From contig CM057167.1 in the NCBI GenBank assembly GCA_029962745.1, positions 24,776,642 to 24,840,641 on the forward strand: a stretch of 64,000 bases of DNA, written 5' to 3'. The stretch is from Echinometra lucunter (taxonomy: Eukaryota > Echinodermata > Echinoidea > Camarodonta > Echinometridae). Positions within the stretch are counted from its first letter, which is position 1; each line of letters opens with the position of its first letter. The position numbers and the translations under genes were made by a program. Shown in pieces: positions 1 to 12,453 of the stretch. Below the pieces are notes generated by a model, which had not been told where the DNA came from, made no database searches, and saw nothing but the letters and a program-made list of their open reading frames with translations.

Positions 1-789
1 ATAAATCGTTGACAAAAGACACCTATGTCACGATGCATATGTGAAACAAAACATGTCTGCAAACAAAACGTCTGTTTGATCAGTTCTGAGACCTATAAAT
101 GCTCTCCTTTGAGTCTGAAACCTTCAACTACATGTTGTTCTGTTCTGTAACTTCTGTTGTTAACTTTTGAGGTATATCCAAAAGTTTACTTCATCGACAG
201 TAATGAACGGCGTAAAATTGAAAGAGTATATGTACGTCTATTAGGTGATTCTTTTTTTAAAAATTATTTTACAAGACAGCTTTAAACACACTAACACGAT
301 TTTACTGGACCAATTTAGATTTTCGAAAAATTGGGTGTTTTATGCATGTAGTGTTTATTTCTCTAAAATATTTATCCGTTGCACAAATGACATTAGTGCA
401 TAAAACATGCAAAATATCTCATGGATGATAATCAATGTCAACTTTGATATTTTTTTTTTAATTTCCCCCACATTTTTAAACTTCAAGGAAAAGTGATAGG
501 TAACTGATAATCTTACCAATTCAGTGCGTCAATAAATTGTACAGTGACTAAACATGACTAATGAAGTTTGTCATATTATCCCATGTTTTACGAAAAATTG
601 TAGTCCGTTGGAAGAGAGGAAGTAATTCCTGGTGATATTCAGTTCATCAGTCTTTTCCACATTAAATCCCATTTAACATCGTATCTGCAATTAGAGGTTA
701 TACAATATTAATTTGTGTCAATTTCAGAGTGATGCTACTATTGAGTTAGAGGCTTGATAAATGCAGTTTTAATTCCATTTATCTTTCAG
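1..789. other. Gene-free AT-rich stretch with a TATA-like site
   Basis: I see no open frame or repeat here. A TATA-like TATAAATG starts at about 94 and is followed about 70 bp later by a weak donor-like GAG-GTATAT near 171. This could be a promoter and leader exon, but neither signal is strong enough to call. The end of the stretch is a plausible polypyrimidine/acceptor context (TTTATCTTTCAG, ending at 789). Confidence 0.3.
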
Positions 790-1031
790 GGCATGTCTCT
801 GGCAGATGATCAGTAGCTGGAAAGCATAAGGCCACTTCACACTCTACTTGACGGATGTGTGTAGTTGGTTCGACTGCAGGCGACACCTGACAGACTCTTA
901 TTCGTTTGACTGCAGGTCTGCGGACAGATCATATTCGCTCACGATTTTCAACAAAACTGTCATCTGGTGAATTCACAGAGTTAAAGGAGGAAACTCCAAG
1001 GACGAACGACCTCCAGCGTTTTGAAAATCAG
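790..1031 (+). other. Possible non-coding internal exon
   Basis: The segment begins directly after TTTATCTTTCAG and ends at CAG with GTAAGG following at 1032, so both splice signals fit consensus and the 242-bp length is exon-like. All three forward frames carry stops early, so it could only be untranslated leader or part of a long non-coding RNA. Two similar phrases (GACTGCAGGCGACA, GACTGCAGGTCTGCGG) occur inside it. Chance splice signals are common, so this is a weak call made from signals alone. Confidence 0.2.
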
Positions 1032-4000
1032 GTAAGGTTTGTGAGGATGATTTCATTTTGATGTGATGTCCTTGATATTGTCTTGATGAATTTGCAGTAG
1101 ACGAATAATTTGTCTTTGCCAAATGTCATAGCTGATGGGGAAAGGGGTCGCAAGGGGGATATCACTCCCCATGAAATAACTAACACGGAAGAAAACAGAA
1201 GAAAACAGAAAGTTTTTTTAATTAATGAAAGGAGAAGGAGAAGGGAACGCGAAAATAATTTTCTACTCTCTCTTTCAGGAGCAAAGTTTTAAAGGCGCAT
1301 TTCGCTCATCGAGTAGATTTGTGCCACCCTTCCCCTAAATATCTTGGACCGCCCCACGCCACTGACCGTCCTTGAAGAATCCTATAGCCATCTATTTTTT
1401 TATTTTTTTTTCAGGGGAGTAAGTACCGGGAATGAGTTCTGAATCTTGACGTCGCCAGTTTTGCGGAGTTGTCATATTGATTTTCATGGCGGACTTATGG
1501 CATCTATTTGATTGATTTCTGTATATCAAATACATCAAATATATCAAACCTCTTTATGCGATACTTTTCATGAGGGTAGGATCAAATTTGATCTCATTTT
1601 GATCTGTTTTTTCCGGATAAATGTTCGGAAGTACATAATTCGTCGCATCGAAAATACTTAGCTGCATCTTTCGTGGTATTCTATGATGTTTTTCATCCCT
1701 GAAGAAAATGCATCTACCCATGAGGAAGGAAGATGAAAGTTTTATTGATTCGTTTCCCCCACGACGAAATCGAGAATGTGGGGCTACAAACAATAGGGAC
1801 AAGAATGACTTTGTCATGTCACGGTTTTTTGAACTGTAAATGAGGACGATTCCAATGAAATGAAACCCTTTTCCAGAACGAATCCGAAGGATTATTGCGT
1901 GCTTCTTACAAACATCATTTAATACATGAAATGAATCTCACGGGTTCAAGCTCGAACGCAAGTGAGTGCTGGAAATACAATTATCTTTTTATCCTACGTA
2001 ACATCTTGCATTCCTATCATACCCGAAGGAAACGTTCAGGGAAATGGAGATAATCATTTTCGTGAAGAAAAAAAAACTCGCAATCGCTCTTTAATTAGAT
2101 TAAGCATATTTGGGACCTCGAGGGATTGTGTTAAGCAATATACGACTGCGAGTATTCGAATGTAAGCCTATAATCATGAAAATAATTGCATGTCTCTTGC
2201 ATGTATCTGTTTTGTTAATTAGGTTTCTGCATCGTCAGATTGTGTTTTCAAATGCAGACATGTTATCTGAATTTCATTTCGTCATTGTTTACTGGACTGG
2301 ATGAAATAGATAGCCGGACTGCCCCGACACTTTGCCAAATAGCGTCGCGATTTTCAAAGCCATTTGGGAACCTTTCACATGTTTCAGATATTAATATATG
2401 GTTCCTTCTACTGAATTCATAAAAGTTATGTTTGAAATATATGATTTTGTTCTGGCATATTAAAGGTGCAAAGTTCCTCAAGAACGTCGCTCCTTTAGAT
2501 ATTAAAATACTTCTACGAGCAACCCCTTCCAATTTCCTATCACCTCATACGATTTTCAGCTGTCTTTGGCCATGTTGGCTCACAAAGACATATCAGCTCC
2601 ATCGTATAAGGTGTAAAGGCAAAACTGTTAGCATATTACAAACTTTATTGGAGTTTTCACAAGTCATTCAAGCTCTTGTAAAATAGCTAATAGCTTATCT
2701 ACGTACACCTTCAATGGCACCAGCTAGTGAAAACCAAAGAAATCTTCTTTAAGGTATAAAATAAGGCCAATTACAGGGGCGGCTCCAGCATTTTCTTAAA
2801 AGAGAAAGCATGATACTCAAGAAATAGGTAATGTAACTTTGGGGGTGGCGTTTTACCCTACGATTATCTTGAAAAGTAAAGGTAAAGCAACAAAGAAAGA
2901 AGAAAAAGGGTCACCACCTACCTAAATAGAGGGCACATTCTTGAAGTTGTGTACCTTAGGTATGCTATTTTAGTTCCAAAGAGATGCAGCTCGGTTGTGC
3001 CCCCTCTCTTATTCGCCAAAGCTAATCAGTGTCAATTCATCGTGGCGTATAAGCAGGATAAGAAAGAAATTAGACAAGGTGGTTGTCCTATCCTCGATAG
3101 TTCTTCGTCATAAAATGGACGTAATCTGGCTAATCGTGTTCTCCTGAGAAAGGGTTTATAGGTTAAGAAAACCAACCCCTTATCCGGAGGAAGGATACAG
3201 CTGTTCGCTGTTGCCTTTATTTTGTCAAGCTTGGTCTACTTATCTGGTAGTGTGGTATACTTCCCTTTTATCTTATATCTTACCAATGTTCTTCATCTGT
3301 CTCAAAAACTACCTTTCTGACATGATTTTCCTTCCTTCCCCATGAAAAAATGAGCTTTTCATTTCATTTATTGAAAGGCATTATAAAAGGCAATTAGTAA
3401 AAAGGTTTATTAAGTAGTATAAAAGTGGTTAATAGCTTCAGGTTCTGAAATCATTAATGATGAAGAAAAAAATCAAATTTTTCTGATAAGCACATACACT
3501 GCACACAGAAATGGGTATATATGGAACTACACACAAGTGTTCGGACTAAACGCTCAAGCTGTTTTTTGTCGTATTTTGAATATGCTGACATTTGAGAAAG
3601 CAATCCTTGTAAAGGTACATTTTTACTTTGATTTTCTTCTAAACTTACATCAAAATAATTGGAAAGCTAAAATATTCACCTTTTCCATAATCAAGCTTGT
3701 CTTGTAGAATAAAGTCGGCCACTGACTAGTACCATTAACTCTGATAGGATCGATGTACGGTAGAGAGACCATTAATAGTGGAAATAAAATGCAGGAGTGG
3801 ACATTCCAAAGTCTTAATGCGCAGACGGTATGCATTGTAATGCACATACGTAATGGGGGGGGGGGGTAGGAGAATATATCTAAATGGCTCTAGATTGAAA
3901 TCGGGCAATGTGCAATAAAAAAAAAATTCGAATTATTTTCTGGGAAACGTTACTAATTTCTGTGCATGTGCAAATAAAACAGAATAATGTTGCCATTGAT

Positions 4001-4312
4001 ATTTGGGCCAGGGATCATGGCTCACCGGCTCATGAAGAAGACAGCCCACCAGACCTTTATAAACTTATTAAAGTCTGTGCCGCACGATATTTAGAGGGCG
4101 CTATTCAGACTTACGAGCACTGACGTACGGCTCGTGTATACCCATTTGAGGTTTATGTTATATCGCCTAGAGGTGGGCGTTCGCATTTGTCATTTTACCA
4201 TTGCCGATGTAGACCGAAGCTTGTTTGGTTTGTTCAAGCTTTAGTTCGTTCGGCAGCTTGGTTTCTGAAGTCCGTCTCGCAATGCATTATGGGATCTTTC
4301 TTTGGTCACCTA
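1032..4312. other. Gene-free stretch, no clear repeats
   Basis: Short open frames here have no protein-like composition that I recognise. A possible isolated transposon end, CAGGGGCGGCTCCAGC, starts at 2774 but has no visible partner. A run of G lies near 3856. Nothing else can be supported. Confidence 0.4.
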
Positions 4313-4449
4313 GGGAGTGTTTCATGAAGAGTTTTGTCGGTGATTTTCACCGACTAATTTGCTGTCAGCCAATCAGATGCGAGGATTTTCAGTAGCTTGT
4401 AAAATTTGTCGGTGAAAATCACCGACAAAACTCTTCATGAAACACTCCC
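4313..4449. mobile_element. Perfect-TIR foldback MITE (GTTTCAT family)
   Basis: The terminal inverted repeats are 42 bp each (4313-4354 and 4408-4449) and identical base for base, starting GGGAGTGTTTCATGAAGAG. Inside each arm is a second small palindrome (GTCGGTGATTTTCACCGAC). The 53-bp centre contains AGCCAATCAG at 4367-4376, a CCAAT-box match shared with the elements at 24800, 25180 and 40404. No clear target duplication is visible. Perfect arms suggest a recent insertion or hairpin-driven homogenisation. It is non-coding and non-autonomous. Confidence 0.85.
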
Positions 4450-6347
4450 CTGGTCTAGCGATATGTTCGGCAGATGTCGTATCACTTTACTTTATTCAAC
4501 ATATGAGTTTCAAATATTACTTTAAAAATATATATATACTGCGAGTTTAAATTATTCTCAAAATAAACATTAAAACGACTAGATAATAGTAGACTAGTGG
4601 ACGTACGCCCAGGCGGAGGAATGAACTGGGATTTTTTTTTTTTTTTTTTTTTTTCAAAATGAACTGCTGTTCGATTCCTCTCGTTGTGGTCTTATGTCAT
4701 CCTTTATTTTCTTCGTAATTTACAACCTTAATAATCGTTATCCCACAGAATGCAAGATCAAATCTTTCTGGGGTTATTTGTTAATCCTAGCTGTGCATAA
4801 TTTATTTCTTTCAGGTGGTTGGACCACAGTGAAAAGCATCTAATAACGAGGCTTTATCGTGCACATTTCCGCCAAATTTCTTATCTTTTCTCCTTTTTTT
4901 TTTTTTACTTAAAATACAAATATTTTGGACAATTTGGCGTACCTTACCACGAAGTACGGTTATTTTCCTTGCAAACGAGCAAATATATATCTATTTTGCT
5001 TTTATTTTGCATTTTTTGACATTCTAAGACTATGTGCCTCATGTACATCTCTTCTTTGCGAGTTCAAAAGTTCATCAACGAATGATTCTTTCTCAAAAGA
5101 TTCTCTAAGAATAGCAGTGGACATTGGCATTACCCTTCCTCAGTCGATACATAGCTATACAGACCGTCAGTCAAGCTCTATAAAGAATTCACTATGCGTA
5201 TATCGTCTGAGTAATTTAAGCTTAAAATGACCCGTCTTGCATTTTTATTACCAATAATACATAACTCTGCACATCGACTGTCCTGACCATGGTCATTGAC
5301 CTACTCGTATTACGGCGCAAAGTTCTCGGCAAAACTGGCATTTTGAAGGCACTCGCGAGTTTTGCTTTGGGCGTTTACTGAATTCACAAAGGTTGTGCTC
5401 ATAATCACAAACGCTGTACTGCTTGAGGTAATTCCTGATTTTTTTTAAAGGCAGTAAGTAAGTGTCAGTTGATTCTATTTATCAAGATAAATTTATCGTA
5501 ATTTGAAAACGGAAATTAAACTCGTTTCAAGCACTTTCATTTTTCACAAATCACAAATAAATCTAGCTGGATGTAAATATAAATGACTGACTGGCTTTAA
5601 AAAAAAAATCAGGATTTTTCTCCAGTACAGCGTGTGTAAGTATGAACACAATATGTGTGAATTCAGTTACAGCTATTACAAGCTGAAAGCATTTTTAAAA
5701 TTCTATCTTATTCAAATCATACTGAAACTAGTGAATTTTATATTTTCTGAAGTACGCAAGCGGTATCCTAATGTAAACTCGCTGCATTATTGCTCTTCAT
5801 CTCTCCCTGTATATTTTGTACAACGTGCTGCTTTGAACCTTTTTTTAAACTGGCATCCGTCTTAGCCCGGAGCGTTCGCTCAGCTTGACTGCACTTTTCA
5901 AACGTCAAAATTGATAACATCGAACCATACATATTTTCGATTATTTATTTAGCATTCACAGTATTAAATACAACCATAATACCACATACATATATAAAAC
6001 CATTGCAATAACACATGATTACATTATGTTAATGAATGTTACCCAAGCAGTGTTGCGTGTATATCACGTGAAATTTTATATACTGTCATACTGAACTTTC
6101 TGAGGTGCATCAAAGTGGAGAAAGTACATAATATGTACATTTGCATATCATTTCACCCGCACTACATTTGAAAGAGAAAATACACCTGTCTCTTGAAAAC
6201 AGTATACTTTTCATGCAGGCACTGCAGAGGGATAATGAAGAAAGGCTATACACCAATTTTACACAACGGCATAATCACGCTTCTCAACCATGAATGACTT
6301 CTACAGAAGGCAGACAATTGGTGACACATTGTCGTTATGGTAACTTG
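4450..6347. other. Gene-free stretch with a T run
   Basis: A homopolymer T run of over 20 bases lies at about 4631-4653, and another near 4895-4906. Open frames of 60-101 codons at 4819-5230 and 5632-5865 overlap in several frames and look like chance frames in AT-rich DNA. No repeat boundary could be read. Confidence 0.4.
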
Positions 6348-6615
6348 CACTATGAACGTGAAGGGCACAGAAAGCGGACAAAATAAACAACCCCTCATTC
6401 TACCCTTCACAATGGTTCTGGTAGTCAAAAGAACGTCTCTTCACTGCTATTGTCTAAAATATGTGGAACAGGTGTCACATGCATATTCACCTGGAACTAC
6501 ATGATTAAACATAATAGCTGTGAAGGGATGTTCTTTGACTACCAGAACCATTGTGAAGGGTAAAATGAGAGGTTGTTTATTTTGTCCGCTTTCTTTGTCT
6601 GCCATGTTCATAGTG
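6348..6615. mobile_element. Hairpin MITE, copy 1 (CACTATGAAC ends)
   Basis: The element begins CACTATGAAC and ends GTTCATAGTG. Its arms run roughly 100 bp each and include AGAAAGCGGACAAAATAAAC on the left, with the complement GTTTATTTTGTCCGCTTTCT on the right. The central part carries GGAACAGGTGTCACATG. A second copy at 44959-45233 matches almost throughout. The left end of this copy is degraded around 6357-6368 (CGTGAAGGGCAC instead of CATGACAGACAAAG). No convincing target duplication is visible. Small open frames over it on both strands reflect the palindrome, not genes. Confidence 0.8.
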
Positions 6616-6950
6616 TTGCCCTTTTTCAGAAGGTTCCACTGGCGTACTGAAGGGGGGGGGGTTAGGGGCAGTTGCCCCCCTCCCCCCCCCCCCCCCGCCC
6701 CCATAAAATGCAAACGTGGTTTATTTCCAATTCCTTAAGAGTGTTTTACATATGTTGCTGAAATTACATGATTTTCCGGGGGGGGGGTCCTCACTTTTTT
6801 TTTGTAAGTTATATTTTTTATGCGTGGGCCCACATCTTGACCGTTATCATCATTATAAACATTCACCCAGTCCCCCCCCCCCCCATAAAAAGAAACATTT
6901 GCCCATTATGCCACCCGGTGGTGATGCAGATTTTTATTTTCTGTCCCTCT
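6616..6950. repeat. G- and C-homopolymer cluster
   Basis: Within 300 bp there are G runs at about 6650-6661 and 6778-6787 and C runs at about 6675-6696 and 6872-6884, separated by T-rich sequence. CCACTGGCGTACTGAAGG at 6638 resembles the start of hAT-like elements elsewhere in the window. This is probably the remains of a decayed element; no matching right end was found. Confidence 0.4.
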
Positions 6951-8974
6951 AAAGGTTTTGCTCATCATAATACGCAACTGGAAGTTTGTTACTCCTAAGG
7001 TTCGTAATTTCGATATCTCGAATGTTCATCCTTTGGAAAGTTAGAAAGATTCATAAGCCTATTCCGAAAAGGAACAGTTTTTTAAATTTCGAATATGAAA
7101 AAGGGTTGGTTATTCCCAATTTTTTTTTAAAAATGAATGTTCATAATTCTTAAAGTTCATAATTCTTAAAGTTCAAAATTACAGAAAGTGAATAAATCTG
7201 TGTCTTTTGTGGATTACAAACCTTCGGGGTAATGCACCAGAATGTTTGGAAGCATGAACTACCATATTCCATACTAGGAATTATGACCCCACACTCCCTC
7301 TACCCCCTTGCCTACCCATAATTATGAAACTTCTTAATTATGAAACTTCAGGATTATCAAACTTCAGGATTATCAGTCCATGGGCACTGACGCAGATCAT
7401 AGGCGCAAGGGTTTGGATTTGCCTGAAAAAGAACAGCTTGGACGAAACCAAATTGCTAAATATCATTTACAACATGCACTGCTGATAGCGTATAGAACAT
7501 TAGTTTAACCCATCTTGCGTAGACGCAAATAATTTGATCTTTTACATTTTACAGTAGAATGAAATATCATTTGGAGTAGTAAATTACAAGAGAGATTTTT
7601 GGCGTCTGACTTCTCGTCTACTTTTTGAAAGAAAAAATATAAAAAGAATTTAGAATGAAATATTCTATCCTTTCCTTGTAATATTTTCTTTCAGGAAGGA
7701 GCATGCTCACAATCCTTTGCCGTTATAATATTTATTTTCTGTATTTTCTAGTAAGTCTAAATTACACTCCAGATATTTATTTCCCCTTTTCAGATGATCC
7801 TAGCCACCCTCTCGACCTAGTTCGTAATAACTTTCCTTCTAACATCGATTTCAAGAAACTCCTGTTTTTCTCGACATATTCAAATTATTTTGCCCGTTGT
7901 CTTAGTTTGGCATACTTCATTGCAGTTCTGCTTTAAGAAGTATTTTTTTCCTCTCATTTTTCATGTGTCTCCGCCCTTATTCTTTAAAACTCTAAATGAT
8001 GTGATTTTCTTTTTCATATATTTGATGATACGAGTTTCAGCTCTATTCATTAGAGAGTAAAAGACAGCAATTTATTAACCTCATTCTAAGTGCAGATTTC
8101 ACTGGTTGAGGTAAAGGTGACATTCTTTCTTTTGATGTCTCTCTCAAAGTCATGAAAGTATGTTTTATATTTGACTTTTACAGTTCAACGTTGCGATCAT
8201 TTAGTTCGAATTCACTCTAAGTTGACGTCGTGGCATTGCTCTGTCTTGCTGATAAGCAGAATTGCTATTTTACCCAATAATAATAGCCTTTTAAGAATAA
8301 GCTTCCATATGTTTTTTGTTCAAGGAGTAAATGCAAATTATTGCAGATCCAGAAGAGGCTAAAATTAATACGAAATTAAAGTTTCCAAGGAGCAAATAGC
8401 AAAAATTCACGAGTTTTGTATTTTGTTCCGACCTACTTCGTTAGCATTAACCGAATAACTCTTGTTTATTAAACCTTCCTCGGTTTTTTTTTTTTTTGGG
8501 GGGGGGGGCCTTCATAATTGAAATCATGTTCTATTTACTTGATGCCTCGCTTTCTCTCTCCCTCTGAAATTCTTGCCAAGTTGTACGTAATATTCAAAAA
8601 TAATTTCTATTGAAAAATGTGGAATAATTCAAGAGCTTAATACAATACTATATAAGAAAAGTAGAACTGAATGATGGAAAGGGTTTGTGTTGGGTAAGCC
8701 TAGATGCTTAACCCCGTACAATGTAAGTAAATGTTGAAAAGAAGATGAGAGGCTACAAATATAGAAACAGAGAGAGAGAGAGAGGAACGGACTTAGACAA
8801 TTGATTTACAATAAATATAATTTTATTCAATATTTTGTGTGATTCAAGCTGTAATATGGCTCTAAGGTAAAAAAAAAAAATTTAAACCCACAATCACTGG
8901 ATTTACTAATTTACTATAGTATATCTGATAGGTAACTAATTGGACAGAACAACTTTGACTTGTCAGCCTGGAAA
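6951..8974. other. Gene-free stretch
   Basis: A short local repetition of TTCATAATTCTTAAAG occurs near 7140-7170, and ATTATGAAACTTC/ATTATCAAACTTC near 7320-7365. A T run and a G run adjoin at 8487-8508. One open frame at 7703-7936 follows an acceptor-like TTTTCTTTCAG but is hydrophobic, AT-driven and unlike any family I know. No gene is called. Confidence 0.4.
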
Positions 8975-9007
8975 TCCCCCCCCCCCCTCCTCTTCTCTCT
9001 CATGCTT

Positions 9008-9053
<46 letters not shown>

Positions 9054-9069
9054 CTCTCTCTCTCCCTCC

Positions 9070-9101
<32 letters not shown>

Positions 9102-9112
9102 CCTCTCTCCTT
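8975..9112. repeat. C run and (CT)n microsatellite
   Basis: A C run (about 8977-8989) precedes nearly uninterrupted CT dinucleotides from about 9008 to 9112, with a few CCT interruptions. Ser/Leu-rich (plus) and Arg/Glu-rich (minus) open frames across it are translations of the microsatellite. Confidence 0.95.
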
Positions 9113-10953
9113 AATTTCTCCAAAATGACATTCCTAGGCTTGGGTACTCATCTAGATATGACAGCAAAAAAAAAACAAACAAACAAACAAACACCTTGAA
9201 ACGCGTGACGAAAATATCCGAGCTTGATCATCTTCCTTCCCCAAATGTCATCCGCTGTCACCCTCGTCTCAGTTTGTTACGACATCATCCACGCATTAGT
9301 GTGATTGCTTTATGAAATCTAGTCACTCTGATTCGATTAAGTACCTGTCAATGACGAACGAATTTCCACCCACCAACAAAAGGTGAGAGATGGCGAAAAT
9401 ACAAAAAAAAAAAAATTGGGGCCGAAGGCCGTGGACTAATGGCACATATAGAGTGTATTTGTGCAATAAATGAGATGGTATCCGGTGGAATTTAATCCCT
9501 GAGGGTTGTAATTACTTCTATTTCTGTTTAATATCATAGAACAGCCATAAGGTATATGATTTGATGTGCGAACAATAACATCGAGAGTGTGAATGGATTT
9601 GTCATTAGATTTGATAGAGCGTGATGACGTAATGACGTCAGAGGAATATTATCAGTGTGTGCTCATATGAAGGCAACTGTCCGAGAAATATGAGTTTAAT
9701 GAGTAACATTTTTGTCAAATATGAGGTCGTTACAACATTTTATTGTCTTAATTGACAGGTCAGCACACAAACAGCCTTTACGGCAGACAATATGTGATAT
9801 CACGACATATAGCATTGATATTGATGTAATTGGGTATGAGGTTCTGAGGGTTTTTTTTTTTTTTTATGTTTATTTTGTTTTTCTCTTTGTTTGTTTTAGT
9901 TTTGTTTATTAGGATTTTTTCTTCATTCTGAATTTCTTTTTCGGGTAAACATTGCTGGGATCAATACCACATTACATTGATTTTCAAATCTTATTTCATT
10001 CTTTTTTTCAGTCTTTCTCATTCTCTCCCTTCCCTGTATGGAGTATTTAGAATAACAGCAGGACGTGTTAAACAGGTGAAGAAGTGATATTCAAAATAGA
10101 TGAGAAAAGGGTGAATGTGAAAACCTGGTGGTGAGACTGAAGTCTATTTCGGGAAAATCTGATGTAGTTCGTGTTCATGTAACAAAATACATGTGTACCC
10201 TCACAGCAAGATGATGCAGTCCTCATCTGCTAAATTCCAGTCACCATGACAACGCTCTATGCAGCCCGTGTTATTCTCTCTCGCCCTCTTTCTTTCTCTC
10301 TCTCCCTCCCTCTCTTCACTAATTTTTGGAACAAAAAGTGCACTAGTCTGGTAAGACGATTTCGTTGGCTATACATGTATGGCAAATGGAACATGGCAAG
10401 CCCTAAGTCGCCCCTTTTCACTAATGTTGCCCATTTTACCAGCTGGTAGCATAAGAGGGTGGAGTAATAGAAGTATTAACCTGTTTCTTTCTTCTTATGT
10501 CCATCTCCTCCGCTTCCTCATCTCCAACAAATTTTTTACTAGTGGATTGGGTAATGAGGAAGCTGTGCTATTAGATGTGATTGAAATTCCGTTGACCTTT
10601 AGCGCACAGATTACATGGCATTGTTATGGGTGAAATAGCGATGGAATGTCTCTTCTGGAGCACTTGAATTTTCACGTTAAAATTCTACCTGCTGCATAAT
10701 CTTTCCATATCGGAATTGATGGGAGTCTTTCCGATTCTTTAGAAATGGACAAAAGGCAATGATGCAGTGGTCGTGATGCAGTTGCATATTAGATCTTTGG
10801 CTGCAGTGACTATGTCGCTATAGCCATGGGGTATACAAAAGACTAGATTTGGACATTCTCAGCCCAATTCAGCGGTTTTGCATTATAAGGATTATGCATA
10901 TTCAAAATACTAGAAATATATAGGCCTACATATGATGCTGTACTACTGTATCA
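9113..10953. other. Gene-free stretch
   Basis: There is an AAAC tetranucleotide run at about 9167-9190, an A run near 9402, a T run at 9850-9864 and a short CT-rich patch at 10275-10316. None of the small open frames resembles a known protein. Confidence 0.4.
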
Positions 10954-11448
10954 TTAAAGACATTGGTTAACATTGTTATGATTTTTTTTTTTTATCTTGT
11001 TTTGTTACTTGAAAATGGGATAAACATAAGGGTCATAGTGTAAAAATACCAGTCTGAAAGTTTCAAAGTATAATATCCACAGGAAGTATTGTTAAATATC
11101 AAAAATGTGAACCAATGTTTGAAAAATATACGAGGGTCGGTTGCACAGAATAGACATAAGGAGTGCTCATGCGCTTATGACTCACCTTACCGCACTGTGT
11201 GTATTGGCGTATCACGCGGCGGGAGGCACATAACGGTATTTTCAAATTTAAGCAAAGTGGTCCTCTTAGTGATCGTCTCGTGAGACGAAGGATAATAAAA
11301 TCGCCGTTTGCGTCTAACTTCCACTTTTTCATTCCAAATTATGGTTGGTTTCAGGGTTTTTTAGTACAAATACAAGTACTCATACACATTTGAGAATTTT
11401 GAGAATTTTTTTTAATCAGCTACTCACAAAATTAGCCAATGCCTTTAA
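10954..11448. mobile_element. 487-bp TTAA-flanked DNA transposon, copy 1
   Basis: The element proper is 10958-11444, flanked on both sides by TTAA (10954-10957, 11445-11448). Its termini are AGACATTGGTTAAC on the left and GTTAGC/ATTAGCCAATGCCT-type sequence on the right, giving short inverted ends AG(A/G)CATTGG. A second copy of the same length lies at 58554-59040. TTAA duplication is known for Kolobok and piggyBac superfamilies; the ends alone do not decide which. A 77-codon minus-strand frame (11099-11332) is present in both copies, but the differences are almost all amino-acid changing, so it is not treated as a gene. Confidence 0.8.
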
Positions 11449-12248
11449 GTCACTCGTGACAGAATAACACATTGTGCGGTTTGGCCCAATAAATTTTGAT
11501 CCAGAACCTTAAACATACCTGTAAATAGAAGAGCAGAAAGATTTTCTTTAAAAAAAAATATATATATCGTTTGATGCTGAAACTTTGAAAGGAAAATAGG
11601 CAGTAAGACCCATAAATTCCAAATACGACGGAAAGTTCGAAATCACTGCGTTTTCATGCAATGGCAACTTTTTAACTTTTCAACATACTTTCTGTCATTT
11701 TATATTCATTTCTGGGAACCTGAAATTTTAAAAGAAAACATGGAACAATAACACAAATATACTGGTGTTGCCAATTTGAAGAAGAAAAGCTGATCAAATA
11801 AGGCTTCAAATGATTCTTATTATGAATAGGTTAGCGAGGTCGCAGGATTTATGAGTGTTACTTTTTTCAAATTCAGAAAGTTGAGTCCAGGTGGTTTCAT
11901 TCGGTTTTCTTTGTTTTTCTTGGTTTGTTTTGTTTTAATTTTATGGATGATACCCACGACCAGTTACAAAAGACAAAATGATCGAGACTCCGTTTCAACT
12001 AGTGATGATGTTCTTGAGTGATAGTTAAATGAGCAACTCTTCCAATGGACTGTTTTGTATATTATCTCCCCAGCCTTTGGAGAATAATCAATGTTATAAT
12101 TGCTATGTTCATTCCACCATCTCTAAACAAAACATATCCTGCATCCTTCTGAACGTCTAGGAAGTCCACATGCATTTTAACATTCCTTTGAATAGCTTTC
12201 CATTCGTATTTTGCTTTTAAACTTTGATTTACACACTTGTTTATATTT
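11449..12248. other. Gene-free stretch
   Basis: I find no open frame of interest, no tandem repeat and no inverted repeat boundary in these 800 bases. Confidence 0.4.
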
Positions 12249-12453
12249 TAGGATATAATTATAAAACAAACATTGTTTTGCTAGAAAAAGTACTCCGATA
12301 AGAGCCATTGTGAGTTTCAAATTGTCGATCTTTATTTTAGATCGAAAATTTGAAACTCACAATGGCTCTTATCGGAGTAATTTTTCTAGCAGTATATCTT
12401 CATATCTTCTGTGGCAATATTGGAAACATTGTTTATTTTATAACTATATCCTA
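12249..12453. mobile_element. TA-flanked foldback element with long inner stem
   Basis: The element starts GGATATAATTATAAAACAAAC (12251) and ends with the near-complement TTTTATAACTATATCC (12451), with TA on each side. An inner, almost perfect stem runs from 12280 to 12390: GCTAGAAAAAGTACTCCGAT on the left pairs with ATCGGAGTAATTTTTCTAGC on the right, with TTTATTTTA at the apex. The inner and outer inverted repeats are offset, which suggests a younger hairpin inside an older one. The 61- and 77-codon frames over its right half are byproducts. Confidence 0.7.

Noticed and set aside
11099..11332. 77-codon minus-strand frame present in both copies of the 487-bp element (also 58692-58925)
   Set aside because: By my count about 11 nucleotide changes separate the copies over this frame and about 10 of them change the amino acid. 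That is not the pattern of a selected protein.
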